64,000 nt of DNA from Liolophura sinensis (taxonomy: Eukaryota; Mollusca; Polyplacophora; Chitonida; Chitonidae), in assembly GCF_032854445.1 (NCBI RefSeq), contig NC_088295.1, positions 93,427,805 to 93,491,804 of the forward strand, read 5' to 3'. The position numbers and the translations under genes were made by a program. The notes under the pieces are model-generated. The model did not search any database and was not told where the DNA came from. It saw only the letters and a list, made by a program, of their open reading frames with translations. Below, one piece after another: positions 43,400-55,790 of this stretch (the first letter of the stretch is position 1; every line of letters starts with the position of its first letter).

Positions 43400-44480
43400 A
43401 TAAGTTGTTTTAATTAGCAAAAAACCCACAAGTATCATGGCGAAATATTCCATCCCGGCATAACAGTAGGTTTAAGCTGTAATGACGCCACATTGATTTT
43501 ATGGTGTTTTTTTTTTTAGATCATTTTCATAAAAAAAATTTAGATCTACCGGCATGGCAAACGGATTAAAGCTTAATCACAGTTTCACATGAAGAGGTAC
43601 TGTACATTACTACAGAAGTTTGGATAAACGTGTAAAAACACCACCGTTCCACCACGGTTTCCTCATGGCGAAAAACATCACGACACAGCAAGATTTAGGA
43701 TGTAATTGCTTCATTTTTCTTGTACGGTTTAGGACATGAACATGCCTCATTTCTACCACGGTTTCCTCAAGGCGATATACATCCCGGCAGAACACGGCTT
43801 AAGATGTAATAACACCTCATTTCTTCCACGGCTTCGCATGGCAAAATACCTCCAAAAACAGCACGTCTTAGAATGTAATAACGCCACATTACTATTACGA
43901 ATTAGAATGTGATAACGCCTCATTTCTACCACGGATTTCCCATGGTAAACTATATTCCGGCACATCACGCTTTAGACTGTAATAACGCCACATTTCTACC
44001 ATGGTTTCCCCGTGGCAAAGTACATCCCGACACAGCACGGTATAGGCTGTAATAAAGCCACATTTCTACCACGGTTTCCTGATGGTAAAGTACATCCCGA
44101 CACAGCAGAGTTTAGGATGCAATTAAGTCTCATTTCCCCATGTTGAAATACATTCTGGCACATCGCAGTTTAGAATGTAATAACGCTTTATTTCTACCAC
44201 GGTTTCCCCATGGCGAAATGTATTCCGGTACAGCACGGTTTAGGATGTAATAAGGCTTCATTTCCACCATGGTTTCCACATAGGGAAATTAATTTCTGCA
44301 CAGCACAGTTTAGAATGTAATAACGCCTCATTTGCCCATGACGAAATACATCCTGGCACAGCACAATTTAGGATGTAATAACGCCTCATTTCTACCACGG
44401 TTTCCCTATGGCGAAATGTATCCCGGTACAGCACGGTTTAGGATGTAATAACGCTTCATTTCCACCACGGTTTCCACATG
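43400..44480. repeat. 70-bp minisatellite
   Basis: About 15 copies with CATTTCTACCACGGTTTCCC, CATGGCGAAATACATCCCGG and TTTAGGATGTAATAACGCC, period 70. It runs directly into the transposase fragment. Confidence 0.92.
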
Positions 44481-44595
44481 TGTAAGAACACACCAGCCTG
44501 ACACAAAGAGAATACAGCGGCCAAGACGGTGCAAGGTAGATTCCACGGCTGGATCAGACAGAGATACACATGAGCGAGAATGGGCTGCTGAAGGA

Positions 44596-45204
44596 ATGCG
44601 ACTCATAGATATACAGAAAATGGTGTGTATATGGAACAAAGTAATGCTTGAGCACAGTGAGACCAAGGACCACTGTCCACTGCCCAGGTTAGAGATAGCT
44701 GCAGAGAAAAAGTGGGGTTTAGCCTGGGCGTTCAGTTTTAAGTGCTGTGACTGTGACTATGTATCTGGCTTCCACAAATTCTACAAAGAGGTAGAATGCA
44801 ACAGACCTGGCCAAAAAGCTGCGGCGGTGAACCGAGCTCTTCAAGTAGGCCTCCAGGACACACCAATGGGGAACACCCGAGCCAGACTCCTATTTGCAGC
44901 GATGGACGTGCCGCCTGCCACTCGTAGGAACATGCATCGCACTGCAAACCATGTCGCATCTGCAATCGCAAAGCTGAACAGAGAGGATATGGCAAATAAG
45001 GTGGAAGAGGTAAAGGCATACAAAAGGCAAAGAGGAGAGGATGACAGCACAATAGATCTGGCCACAGACACTCGCTACAACAACATTGCCATAACCAGTC
45101 CCAAGAAACCGGGCCAGAATGCTTCACAAGCAATTTCCCTGGCTGTGGAGACATCAACAGACAAGCAATACATTGTCTCCGCAGCACTGAAGAATAAATT
45201 GTGA
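44596..45204 (+). pseudogene. Mutator-like transposase N-terminal domain fragment
   Basis: An open frame of 202 codons from the ATG at 44596 to TGA at 45202-45204, still open upstream to at least 44482 but without another Met. Features in order: a G-M-R-L-I-D-I start, HSETKDHCPLP, a WAFSFKCCDCDY cysteine cluster, VNRALQVGLQDTPMG, and MDVPPATRRNMHR. Gly-x-R-x-x-D, K-C-x-x-C, then a small-residue G-x-x-x-A/G segment and M-x-[VI]-P matches the Mutator-like transposase domain common in invertebrate genomes. The catalytic DDE part is absent, so this is a remnant, or possibly a domesticated fragment. Flanking satellites replace any visible terminal inverted repeats. Confidence 0.72.
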
Positions 45205-45639
45205 GAAAGAAGCCATAAAAATCGTGACATAGGTTGACCGTCAAAATCTGGACCTTTCCATGCCGGCAGCTGGGAGGCGTGCCTAGCAACGCCAAGGGGA
45301 TGTCACTCGCAGCCTCATCACTACCTCACACCTTGTGTCCTTTCGTCCAGAATTTCAAACTTTCATCAATAAAGCTAATACCTCCTCAAAGTTTAGACAG
45401 TTTCCAGCATTTTAATACCAAGCATGCACCTGTGCACCAAAAATGGACGCCTGGGAGCAAAAAAGACTTTATACCCTAAAATTCACAGAACTTCAATCGT
45501 CCCTACCGAAAAACGGAAGTTGTAATGGGTGTCTGTGTCCTATATACTGCCACAAGAGTTCGCTTATGACCCCATGATTTCGTCCCTGCTTTTAGTGCCA
45601 AAACACGAGAATCCGGTACAACAGTAAATTTATAGTGTA
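45205..45639. other. Sequence between transposase fragment and 60-bp array
   Basis: No continuation of the transposase frame and no repeat seen. An AATAAA occurs at about 45369. It may be the non-coding 3' part of the mobile element. Confidence 0.35.
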
Positions 45640-48600
45640 TTGACGCTAAATTTATTTAGGTCAAATGACGCTACATTTGCATCGTGGAGACGTCATGTTC
45701 TGCTCGGCACAACAACCAAAGCCTCAAACACCAGTTTGTTCACAGTGTAATAGCAACACAGTTCTACAACAAACACAACAGCCTGGCACACCAGTTTGTT
45801 GGCGATGTAATTAACAAAGCACGTCAACAACAAATACGACAGTCTGACAAGCTACTATGTTCACGGAGTAATAAGAACTCAGTTGCACAACAACAACCAC
45901 AGCCTCAAACACCACTATGTTCACAGTGTGATAACTAAACAGCTGTACAACACACAGACAGCCCCACACCAGTACGTTCACGGTTCTACAACAACAACAA
46001 CCGCAGCTTCAAACTCCAGGATGTTCATTATGTGATAACAAAGCAGTTCTGCAACAAACACGAGAAACTGACACACCAGTATCTTGGCGATGTAATAACA
46101 AAACACTTCTACAAACAACTAGGACACCCTGACACACCGGTATGTTCACCTGGTGATAACAAAACACCTCTACAACAGCTAGGACAGCCTGACACACCAG
46201 TATGTTCACCTGGTGATAACAAAACACCTCTACAACAACTAGGACAGCCTGACACACCAGTATGTTCACCTGGTGATAACAAAACACTTCTACAACAACT
46301 AGGACAGCCTGACACACCGGTAGGCCTATGTTCACCTGGTGATAACAAAACACCTCTACAACAACTAGGACAGCCTGACACACCGGTATGTTCACCTGGT
46401 GATAACAAAACACTTCTACAACAGCTAGGGCACCCTGACACACCGGTATGTTCACCTGGTGATAACAAAACACTTCTACAACAGCTAGGACAGCCTGACA
46501 CACCAGTATGTTCACCTGGTGATAACAAAACACCTCTACAACAGCAAGGACAAGCTGACACACCGGTATGTTCACCTGGTGATAACAAAACACCTCTACA
46601 ACAACTAGGACAGCCTGACACACCAGTATGTTCACCTGGTGATAACAAAACACCTCTACAACAACTAGGACAGCCTGACACACCGGTATGTTCACCTGGT
46701 GATAACAAAACACTTCTACAACAGCTAGGACCGCCTGACACACCAGTATGTTCACCTGGTGATAACAAAACACCTCTACAACAACTAGGACACCCTGACA
46801 CACCGGTATGTTCACCTGGTGATATCAAAACACCTCTACAACAACTAGGACAGCCTGACACACCGGTATGTTCACCTGGTGATAACAAAACACCTCTACA
46901 ACAGGTAGGACAGCCTGACACACCAGTATGTTCACCTGGTGATAACAAAGCACCTCTACAACAACTAGGACAGCCTGACACACCAGTATGTTCACCTGGT
47001 GATAACAAAACACCTCTACAACAGCTAGGACACCCTGACACACCGGTATGTTCACCTGGTGATAACAAAACACTTCTACAACAAGTAGGACAGCCTGACA
47101 CACACCAGTATGTTCACCTGGTGATAACAAAACACCTCTACAACAACTAGGACAGCCTGACACACCAGTATGTTCACCTGGTGATAACAAAACACTTCTA
47201 CAACAGCTAGGACAGCCTGACACACACCAGTATGTTCACCTGGTGATAACAAAACACCTCTACAAAAACTAGGACAGCCTGACACACCGGTATGTTCACC
47301 TGGTGATAACAAAACACTTCTACAACAACTAGGACACCCTGACACACCGGTATGTTCACCTGGTGATAACAAAACACTTCTACAACAGGTAGGACAGCCT
47401 GACACACCAGTATGTTCACCTGGTGATAACAAAACACCTCTACAACAGCTAGGACAGCCTGACACACCAGTATGTTCACCTGGTGATAACAAAACACCTC
47501 TACAACAACTAGGACAGCCTGACACACCAGTATGTTCACCTGGTGATAACAATACACCTCTACAAAAGCTAGGACAAGCTGACACACCGGTATGTTCACC
47601 TGGTGATAACAAAACACCTCTACAAAAGCTAGGACAAGCTGATACACCAGTATGTTCACCTGGTGATAACAAAACACCTCTACAACAACTACGACAGCCT
47701 GACACACCAGTATGTTCACCTGGTGATAACAAAACACCTCTACAAAAGCTAGGACAAGCTGACACGCCACTATCTTCAGCGTGTAATAAAAAACACGACA
47801 GACTGACACACCAGTATGTCCACGTTGTGACAAAAACACAGTTCTACAACAAACACAAATGACAGACATACCAGTATGTTTACAGTGTGATAGCAACACA
47901 GTCCTACAACAAACACGACAATCTGACACACGAGGTGATTTACAGGGTGATAACAGCACAGTTCTACAACAAACATTGCAGCCTGAGGCACCAGTATGCT
48001 CACCGTGTGATAGCAACACACTTCTACAACAAACACGACAGAATGACAAACCAGTATGTTGGCGATGGGATAACAATACAGTTCTACAACAACCTCGATA
48101 TCCCGACACACCACTATGTTCACGGGGTTATAACAATACAGTTCTACAACAACCTCGATATCCCGACACACCACTATGTTCACGGTGTTATAACAACGCA
48201 GTTCTACAACAACCTTGATATCCCGACACACCACTATGTTCACGGTGTTATAACAGCACAGTTCTACAACAACCTCAATATCCCCACACACCACTATGTT
48301 CACGGTGTTGTAACAATACAGTTCTACATCAACCTCGATATCTCGACACACCACTATGTTCACGGTGTTATAACAATACAGTTCTACAACAACCTCAATA
48401 TCCCGACACACCACTATGTTCACGGTGTTATAACAATACAGTTCTACATCAACCTCGATATCCCGACACACCACTATGTTCAAGGTGTTATAACAACGCA
48501 GTTCTACAACAAACACAGAGCCTGACACACCATTATGTTCATAGTGTGATAACACCACAGTTCCGTAACAACTACTACAGCCTCAAACACCACTATGTTC

Positions 48601-49140
48601 ACAGTGAGATAACAACACAGTTTTATAACAACCACCACACTTTCAACACCAGTATGTTCACAGTGATATAACAACACAGTTTTATAACAACCACTACAGC
48701 CTCAAACACCAGTATGTTCACAGTGTGATAACAACACAGGTTTACAACAACCACTACAGCCTCAAACACCACTATGTTCACGGTGTGATAACAACACAGT
48801 TTTATAACAACCACTACAGCCTCAAACACCAGTATGTTCACAGTGTGATAACAACACAGGTTTACAACAACCACTACAGCCTCAAACACCACTATGTTCA
48901 CAGTGTGATAACAACACAGGTTTACAACAACCACTACAGCCTCAAACACCAGTATGTTCACAGTGTGATAACAACACAGTTCAGTAACAACCACTACAGC
49001 CTTAAACACCAGTATGTTTACAGTGTGATAACAACACAGTTTTATAACAACCACTACAGCCTTAAAACCAGTATGTTCACAGTGTGATAATAACACAGGT
49101 TTACAACAAACACGATAGGGTGACACACCAGTATGTGATA
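45640..49140. repeat. 60-bp satellite in homogenised blocks, 3.5 kb
   Basis: One 60-base period throughout with block-specific variants: a degenerate edge (45640-46085); a very uniform block with ACACCAGTATGTTCACCTGG and TGATAACAAAACACCTCTAC (46085-47780, about 28 copies); a mixed zone (47780-48060); a block with AACCTCGATATCCCGACACA (48060-48530); and a block with AACCACTACAGCCTCAAACA (48530-49120). Since 60 is a multiple of three, ORFs stay open on both strands, for example + 372 codons encoding a 20-residue repeat with TPVCSPGDNK. Two-base CA insertions near 47101 and 47223 shift the frame, arguing against coding. Confidence 0.94.
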
Positions 49141-49590
49141 ACAACATATTTTTACCATTATGACAACTATGGTCTATGAAGTCTGCTGGCCAAAACTAGT
49201 GAAATAATGTAATTTCATTAAACGCCTATTCCTGATGCCCCGTAAACATACATTGCCAAATTCATACTTTGTCACCATTGTATATTATTTGCTTGACTTT
49301 TGATGCCAAGAGGGTTTTACTTATATGAGGCCATCCTTAAAAAGTCAGTGTTGAGGTGATCAAACCCAACAGTCACGAAAACTAAGGTAGGTTGACAGGC
49401 AATTGTTTTCTTATATTCTGGACAATAAGAAAGACAGGGATTTTAAAGGTAACATTTTGAGAAATGTAAAACAAAAATTATGCCAAAAACCTCATTAATA
49501 TTGTTGACTAGGATGTTATTTTTTAAGGATTTGTCGGGTGATCCCCAACAAACATAATTGTGCGGATGGCCTGATGGTGGTCAGTTTTTA
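49141..49590. other. Intergenic unique sequence
   Basis: Nothing recognised except a short SINE-like word, TTTTACTTATATGAGGCC, at about 49315. Confidence 0.4.
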
Positions 49591-49850
49591 GGTGAGGAAA
49601 ATCGGAGTGCATGGGGTGAACCAACAGCATTCCGCAAGATACAGACAAACCTTCCCACACATGACGCACAGATATGCACAACATATTGGTGGAAAGCTAG
49701 TAGTCTCCAATGAATTTCACACCCTGCAAATGGCATCACGAGCGTTGTCAACCAATGTCCCACAAGCAGTGGGAGTGGGGATAATGTACAAATGTCCTCT
49801 CTATAGTTAGGCTTTAACCCACAACCCATGTGTCCTGGCCATTTAAGGAC
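49591..49850 (-). mobile_element. Possible SINE-like element of a second subfamily
   Basis: On the minus strand it contains a CATGTGTGGGAAGGTTTGTC word, then CTTGCGGAATGCTG and GGTTCACCCCATGCACTCC, resembling the order of blocks in the main SINE (TGGGAAGGTCTG, GGATGGTCGTGGGTTT) but clearly diverged. Boundaries are uncertain. Confidence 0.4.
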
Positions 49851-49949
49851 GAGATTTTTTTTAATTTCCACACTCTAACTGTTAATGGAATCTTCTTGAC
49901 AATAAGAGGTGGACAATGATGGTGTATCGCATCACGCAGTTGTTAAATG

Positions 49950-50830
49950 CTCCCTGTCTTCCACCGATACTGGTGTGCATATCTGTACTTCACACAATAC
50001 ACAAACTCACCAAAGTGCTGTGGTTTATCGGCATTGGTGTGCATACCAGTAACACAATGCACAAACTGACTACAGTGCTGTGGTTTACCAGTACTGGTCT
50101 GGATGTCCGTACATCACACAAAATACAAACTGACCTGTGCTGTTGTGGTTTACCAGTACTGGTGTGCATATCCATACATTATACAATGCACAATCTTACC
50201 GCAGTGCTGTGGTTTACCAATTCTGGCGTGCATATCCGTACATCACACAATGCACAAACTTACCAAAGTGCTGTGGTTTACCAGTACTGGTGTGCATATC
50301 CGTACGTCACACAATGCACAAACTTACCAAAGTGCTGTGGTATACCAGTACTGGTGTGCATATCCGTACGTCACACAATGCACAAACTTACCAAAGTGCT
50401 GTGGTATACCAGTACTGGTGTGCATATCCGTACGTCACACAATGCACAAACTTACCAAAGTGCTGTGGTATACCAGTACTAGTGTGCATATCCGTACGTC
50501 ACACAATGCACAAACTTATCAAAGTGCTGTGGTATACCAGTACTGGTGTGCATATCCGTACGTCACACAATGCACAAACTTATCAAAGTGCTGTGGTATA
50601 CCAGTACTGGTGTGCATATCCGTACGTCACACAATGCACAAACTTATCAAAGTGCTGTGGTATACCAGTACTGGTGTGCATATCCGTACGTCACACAATG
50701 CACAAACTTATCAAAGTGCTGTGGTATACCAGTACTGGTGTGCATATCCGTACGTTATATAATACACAATCTGACCACAATGCTGCGGTTTACCAGTACT
50801 GCTGTGCATATGTGTAGGTCTCACAATGGA
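49950..50830. repeat. 64-bp minisatellite
   Basis: About 13 copies with CAAAGTGCTGTGGTATACCA, GTACTGGTGTGCATATCCGT and ACGTCACACAATGCACAAAC. With a 64-base period, three frames are visited in turn, so overlapping + ORFs of 103-226 codons share one 64-residue repeat. Non-coding. Confidence 0.94.
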
Positions 50831-51234
50831 CAAAAGTGCTGGTTCGTTTATTCATAAAACTGACTCCATGCTACAATTGAAAAAATTTCATTGCGGAATT
50901 AAACAACTACCCAAGGAATAATATGTCGTCAGAATTATTTCTGTGGTTTACTATATTGTCCTATATTTTCAGAAAAGAATTTATTTATCCTATATTTTTA
51001 TTAAAAAGATCCTATAGTTCCTCCTACACATTTGCTTCGTGGGTTTTATCCGAGTGTAAACATCAACACGTATGTATGTTTATTACACGTTTACATATGT
51101 ATGTTTGGCGTTTAACGTCATACTGAATTTTTTTTCAGTCACATAACGACGATAAGTCATTAGGTATATGTACATACACTGGCTACTTGTGACAGGTCCA
51201 TACCGGCAAATTGCTGCCCCCACAGAACTATCAT
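50831..51234. other. Intergenic unique sequence
   Basis: No feature recognised. Confidence 0.4.
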
Positions 51235-51366
51235 GCCGAAGACACCAGTCATGACACCCAACCAGTCACATTATACTGCGAATGGCCAACCATTCAAGTT
51301 CCCTTGTTTTAACCTCTCAGTGCTGGGCGCCAGGCGAGGCAGCAGCAAGTTACATCTTCAAAGTCT
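51235..51366. mobile_element. Interspersed repeat, second family, copy 1
   Basis: GCCGAAGACACCAGTCATGA, CACATTATACTGCGAATGG, TAACCTCTCAGTGCTGGGCG, GGCAGCAGCAAGTTACATCT. The same order of words is present at 63825-64000. The main SINE begins immediately after it. Class unknown. Confidence 0.7.
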
Positions 51367-51367
51367 T

Positions 51368-51598
51368 GAGGACCTCCGTGGCCGAAGTGGTTAGCATTCC
51401 AGCGCAGTACTATGACCCAGGGGCCTCTCACCAAATGCGGTCACTGAGAGTTCAAGTCGTGCTCATGCTGGCTTCCTCTCCATACAGATGGTCGTGGGTT
51501 TCCTCAGGGCATTGCCCGGTTTCCTCTCACAATAATGCTGATCCGCCGTCGTATAAGTGAAATATTATTGCACACGGCGTAAATCAAATAATTTAAAA
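51368..51598 (+). mobile_element. Near full-length SINE with best-preserved tRNA head
   Basis: Head GACCTCCGTGGCCGAAGTGG (A box) and GAGAGTTCAAGTCGTGCTC (B box) about 75 bases apart, then TGCTGGCTTCCTCTCC, GGTTTCCTCTCACAATAATG and a degraded CGTAAATCAAATAATTTAAA tail. The GTGGCC...GTGG start is of the tRNA-Ser/Leu type. Confidence 0.9.
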
Positions 51599-51599
51599 A

Positions 51600-51822
51600 C
51601 CGTGAATGTCACAAAGGAAAAGTGTTGCCAGATTTTTACTTTGGTGCGTGTAAGTTGAGAGCCTTACTTATGTTATGTTAGTATGAGATATCCGATGGAC
51701 CACGCAAACGTCGTTTCCTTCGCCAGCAGAAAACGACATGTTTCTTATAAATGTTTATTATAGACCTTGAATGTCACAAAGGAAAAGTGTTTCCAGATTT
51801 TTACTTTGATACCTTTAAGTTG
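51600..51822. repeat. Two-copy direct repeat
   Basis: GAATGTCACAAAGGAAAAGT followed by GTTGCCAGATTTTTACTTTG at 51604-51645 recurs at 51769-51812 as GTTTCCAGATTTTTACTTTG, 165 bases on. Confidence 0.85.
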
Positions 51823-53100
51823 ATAAGTGTGACTCACCACCGGTCTTTACTTGTATTCCGATCGATTCTCTCCGATAAAAAAGCCTCCATATTTTCATAA
51901 CGTGTTTAATTATATTGAGAATATGGGTCAGTGAATTTGTGTTTCGTCTCAAAGTAAAGAATGGTGTAGGAAATCTGAGAGGAAAGCGCTTTATTCGGAA
52001 AGTGGGTAACCAATGTAGCCACTACGGACGTGTAGAAATGAGCGCAGATGATTTTGTGGACAGCTTTACATAGTTATGTACAAAGAATAGTTTTATACAT
52101 GTTACTAAATATGATGGTTATGTTATACATAAGTAATAAATGGCGCTGATAGTATTTACACGTAGGTAATGTATTCCGATCTAACTCAGTGTTAACATTA
52201 AAGTTCACTTCAAGCACAATACTTCAGACATATTATGATAGCATATCCAGATACAGACCAGTCAGATTGCTGGTGTACATATAATGATGTCTGCATGAAA
52301 CATTATGTCCAAGACACCTGCAGGCCTGACACCCCACCCAATCAGAATTTACCAACACTAAACCTCCTCCATCCAATAACCATTCCAATTCTGAGTCATA
52401 AAACATGAAGCCAAAAGTAACTGTTTGTAAAGTCATGAAATGGTGACCAGCGTCAGTGCTGAACGCTGTATTACTTCCGGAGGGTCAGGAGAACTTTAGT
52501 CTACCACCATGGCGGTAAATCCTTTCAAGATGCATATGTCTTCCCTATTATCGGAAAATATGAATCCATCTTAGGCACAGCCATGTGTCTTCATCGCTAG
52601 GAAAGTTAGATTCCTTAGTCATTACAAACAAATAATCACAAAACAGTCGGCTATAAAATGTAGGCCTAAATGCGTTCAGTTAGGATTTATGCAAATCACG
52701 GGACTTGCTGTTTTTGTAGAAATGGGCAACCCTTCTAATATAATTCCTTATATCCAAACAAGCCTATATACAAAATATGGTGCTTTATTTTAACTCGGTC
52801 ACAATCTGCGGTCACCGGACAACAACGTTAATTGTTTAATTTGTAATAATATAGGCATATTTCAGTGGAAATGATCGAATATACATGTAGGTTTTCAAAT
52901 GCCTCGTGTAGGCCTATAGCTTTCATATACACTGGGTAATCTGCCTCACGTTACAGTAATGTGGCTCTGTTTTAACTCGAGATGCTGGAAAATGAGGAAA
53001 AGCACTTAGTGAGCGAACGAAAGTCTACATGTGTCATTAAGTTTAATGCATACCGCTTGAGACTTGAGTTGAGCTCGCACGAGATAAATTTATGCATGTT
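51823..53100. other. Intergenic unique sequence
   Basis: About 1.3 kb with no convincing ORF, repeat or RNA gene. It is the longest featureless stretch of the right half. Confidence 0.45.
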
Positions 53101-54205
53101 TTGGTATTTCTATCACTGCCAGGAGTTGAATAGGTCACCACTATCACCCGGGATGGGCAGGTGAAGTCGGGTCCACATTTCACTGTGAACCAGCGAGACA
53201 GGGGTACCTCGAGGACGTGAGGGGTTCAAATGCCCATCCCTCGAGGTACCCCTATCTCGCTGGTTCACAGTGAAATGTGGACCCGACTTCACCCGGGAAC
53301 GGCATGTGACTGCCTCACGTCCTCGAGGTACCCCTATCTCGCTGGTTCACAGTAAAATTTGGACTCGACTTCACGCGGGATGGGCATTTGAACCCCTCAC
53401 GTCCTCGAGGTACCCCTGTCTCGCTGGTTCACAATGAAATGTGGACCCGACTTCACCCGGGATGGACATGTGACCGCCTCACGTCCTCGAGGTGCCCCTA
53501 TCTCGCTGGTTCACAGTGAAATGTTGACTCGACTTCACCCGGGATGGACATGTGACCGCCTCACGTCCTCGAGGTACCCCTATCTCGCTGGTTCACAGTG
53601 AAATGTGGATCCGACTTCACGCGGGATGGGCATGTGACCGCCTCACGTCCTCGAGGTACCCCTATCTCGCTGGTTCACAGTTAAATGTGGACCCGACTTC
53701 ACCCGAGATGGGCATGTGACCGCCTCACGTCCTCGAGGTACCCCTATCTCGCTGGTTCACAGTGAAATTTGGACTCGACTTCACCCGGGATGGACATGTG
53801 ACCGCCTCACGTCCTCGAGGTACCCCTATCTCGCTGGTTCACAATGAAATGTGGACCCGACTCCAACCGGGATGGGCATGTGAACCCTCACGTCCTCGAG
53901 GTACCCCTATCTCGCTGGTTCACAGTGAAATGTGGACCCGACTTCACGCGGGATGGGCATGTGACCGCCTCACGTCCTCGAGGTACCCCTATCTCGCTGG
54001 TTCACAGTGAAATGTGGACCCGACTTCACGCGGGATGGGCATGTGACCGCCTCACGTCCTCGAGGTACCCCTATCTCGCTGGTTCACAGTGAAATGTGGA
54101 CTCGACTCCAACCGGGATGGGCATGTGAACCCTCACGTCCTCGAGGTACCCCTATCTCGCTGGTTCACAGTGAAATGTGGACCCGACTTCACCCAGGATT
54201 CTCAG
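53100..54205. repeat. 82-bp minisatellite with an inverted first unit
   Basis: About 12 direct copies of CCTCACGTCCTCGAGGTACC, CCTATCTCGCTGGTTCACAG, TGAAATGTGGACCCGACTTC. The first unit (53161-53239) is in the opposite orientation. GC-rich, with XhoI (CTCGAG) and KpnI (GGTACC) words in most units. Confidence 0.94.
53161..53292. repeat. 52-bp inverted repeat, 28-bp spacer
   Basis: Left arm 53161-53212 (begins GTGAAGTCGGGTCCACATTT) is the reverse complement of 53241-53292 with one mismatch; the spacer is 53213-53240. It arises from a head-to-head junction in the 82-bp array and could form a cruciform. Confidence 0.92.
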
Positions 54206-54290
54206 GGCAGCCACCATTATGATGCGAGGAAACCAAGCAGAGCCGGGGCAAATCTACGACCATTCAGAGTCTGCTTGCAGTGTAGTTATT
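54205..54290 (-). mobile_element. SINE conserved-block fragment, minus
   Basis: CAGCCACCATTATGATGCGA, GGAAACCAAGCAGAGCCGG, then a degenerate GCAGGTTGCTG region. It abuts the end of the 82-bp array. Confidence 0.75.
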
Positions 54291-54394
54291 TAACTGTTAT
54301 TATACGACGACAGTAAGACAACGCTCAATGGATGGAGGACACATAAGTGCCTGCGATAAACCACCGACCTTTGTTAATTTACTGACGAATTTTC

Positions 54395-54540
54395 CCAGAC
54401 GTGTGGAGTGAAACCCGGCAGAGCCGAGGGAAACGCACGACCTTCCCACGTATGGCCGGAGAGGAAGACAGCATGAGCTGAACTTGAACTCACTGAAACC
54501 GCATTGGTGAGAGGCTCCTGGGTCATCATGCATTGTCGTA
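54395..54540 (-). mobile_element. SINE body and head, minus
   Basis: GTGAAACCCGGCAGAGCCGA, TTCCCACGTATGGCCGGAGA, CAGCATGAGCTGAACTTGAA, GGTGAGAGGCTCCTGGGTCA. The tail is missing. Confidence 0.88.
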
Positions 54541-54544
54541 TTTT

Positions 54545-55045
54545 AGATGGAGCTGATAACAGACTGGGAGTACAACAGCGGCCTGATTAACTCCACGGAC
54601 CTCTACACTTTAACTGCCAACACAAATGTTGCGTAAACAATGCCTCTCGTGTCTGGAGAGCTCCCACCGAAAAAGCCTTAACGTAATTCATTTTGAAGCC
54701 TACAACTTCTGCAATATTTCACTGACATAGATAAGAACTATCAGGCCAAAACCTGGTCGTCCGTGTTCTCAAAAGTAACGGGACGGAATGCTACGAAAGT
54801 CAATACTCACATACGGCAAGCGACCGCCATTACAGTTGGTTTCGTTTTAACATAGGGCGATGATCTTCGAGGCAGGCCAGCTGCTAATGAATAAAAGTGT
54901 GACCGCCTAAATTGTAGCGCGCATATTTGTGTTGGTCTGTACTTTGGCAAGAGACACAAGAAACGTGCCTTAGGTGCGAGTTGGCAGAACTCTGGCCGTA
55001 CTCCAAGACAATCGAATTGAATGTGGTGTAGCTCTACCCCATAGT
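54545..55045. other. Intergenic unique sequence
   Basis: No feature recognised. Confidence 0.4.
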
Positions 55046-55049
55046 GTTA

Positions 55050-55790
55050 GCGAAAGTGTAGTGGTACATGGAGCTACGGTCTGATGAAGTCACAAAAGTG
55101 TAATTGCCGTATTTTAGAACTTGAACAAGAAAGGCGGTGAACAGCGGCCTAATGAAGTTACAGAAGTGTAAATGTCGTGTTTTAGGTTGTAGAGCAGACA
55201 GCCAGACGACAGTTGTCAATCGTCTGATGGAGTCCCAAAAGTATTAATGTCGTGTTTTAGGTTGTAGAGCAGACAGCCAGACGACAGTTGTCAATCGTCT
55301 GATGGAGTCGCAAAAGTATTAATGTCGTGTTTTAGGTTGTAGAGCAGATAGCCGAACGACAGTTGTCAATCGTCTGATGGAGTCACAGAAGTTTAAATGT
55401 CGTCTTTTAGGTTATGTCGCAAATCACAGAATCGCAGTGAACAAAGTCTATAATAAAGTTACAGAAGTTTAAATATCGTCTTTTGGGTTGTGTCTCAAAT
55501 CACAGAATCGCAGTGAACAACGGTCAATGATGAAGTCACAGAAGTTTAAATGTCGTGTTTTAGGTTGTGTCGCAAGTCACAGAATCGCAGTGAACAGCAG
55601 TCAATGATGAAGTCACAGAAGTTTAAATGTCGTCTTTAAGGTTGTGTCGCAAATTACAGAATCGCAGTGAACAGCGGTCAATGATGAAGTCACAGAAGTT
55701 TATATGTCGTGTTTTAGGTTGTGTCGCAAATCACAGAATCGCAGTGAACAGCGGTCCACAGTGAAGTCGCAATAGTCTTCTAAATCGTTC
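55050..55790. repeat. 75-77-bp minisatellite with two unit types
   Basis: About nine copies sharing TTAATGTCGTGTTTTAGGTT or AAATGTCGT. The early units carry GTAGAGCAGACAGCCAGACG (period 75) and the later ones GTCGCAAATCACAGAATCGC (period 77). Confidence 0.92.

Noticed and set aside
46009..47765. 372-, 330-, 268- and 229-codon ORFs on both strands
   Set aside because: Both strands of a 60-bp array are open at once, and small indels shift the frame without selection against them.
49916..50857. Overlapping + ORFs of 103-226 codons
   Set aside because: 64-bp satellite open in three frames; no unique sequence or gene signals.
51368..51470. tRNA gene (Ser/Leu-like A and B boxes)
   Set aside because: It is the head of a SINE; no full cloverleaf forms and the SINE body follows directly.
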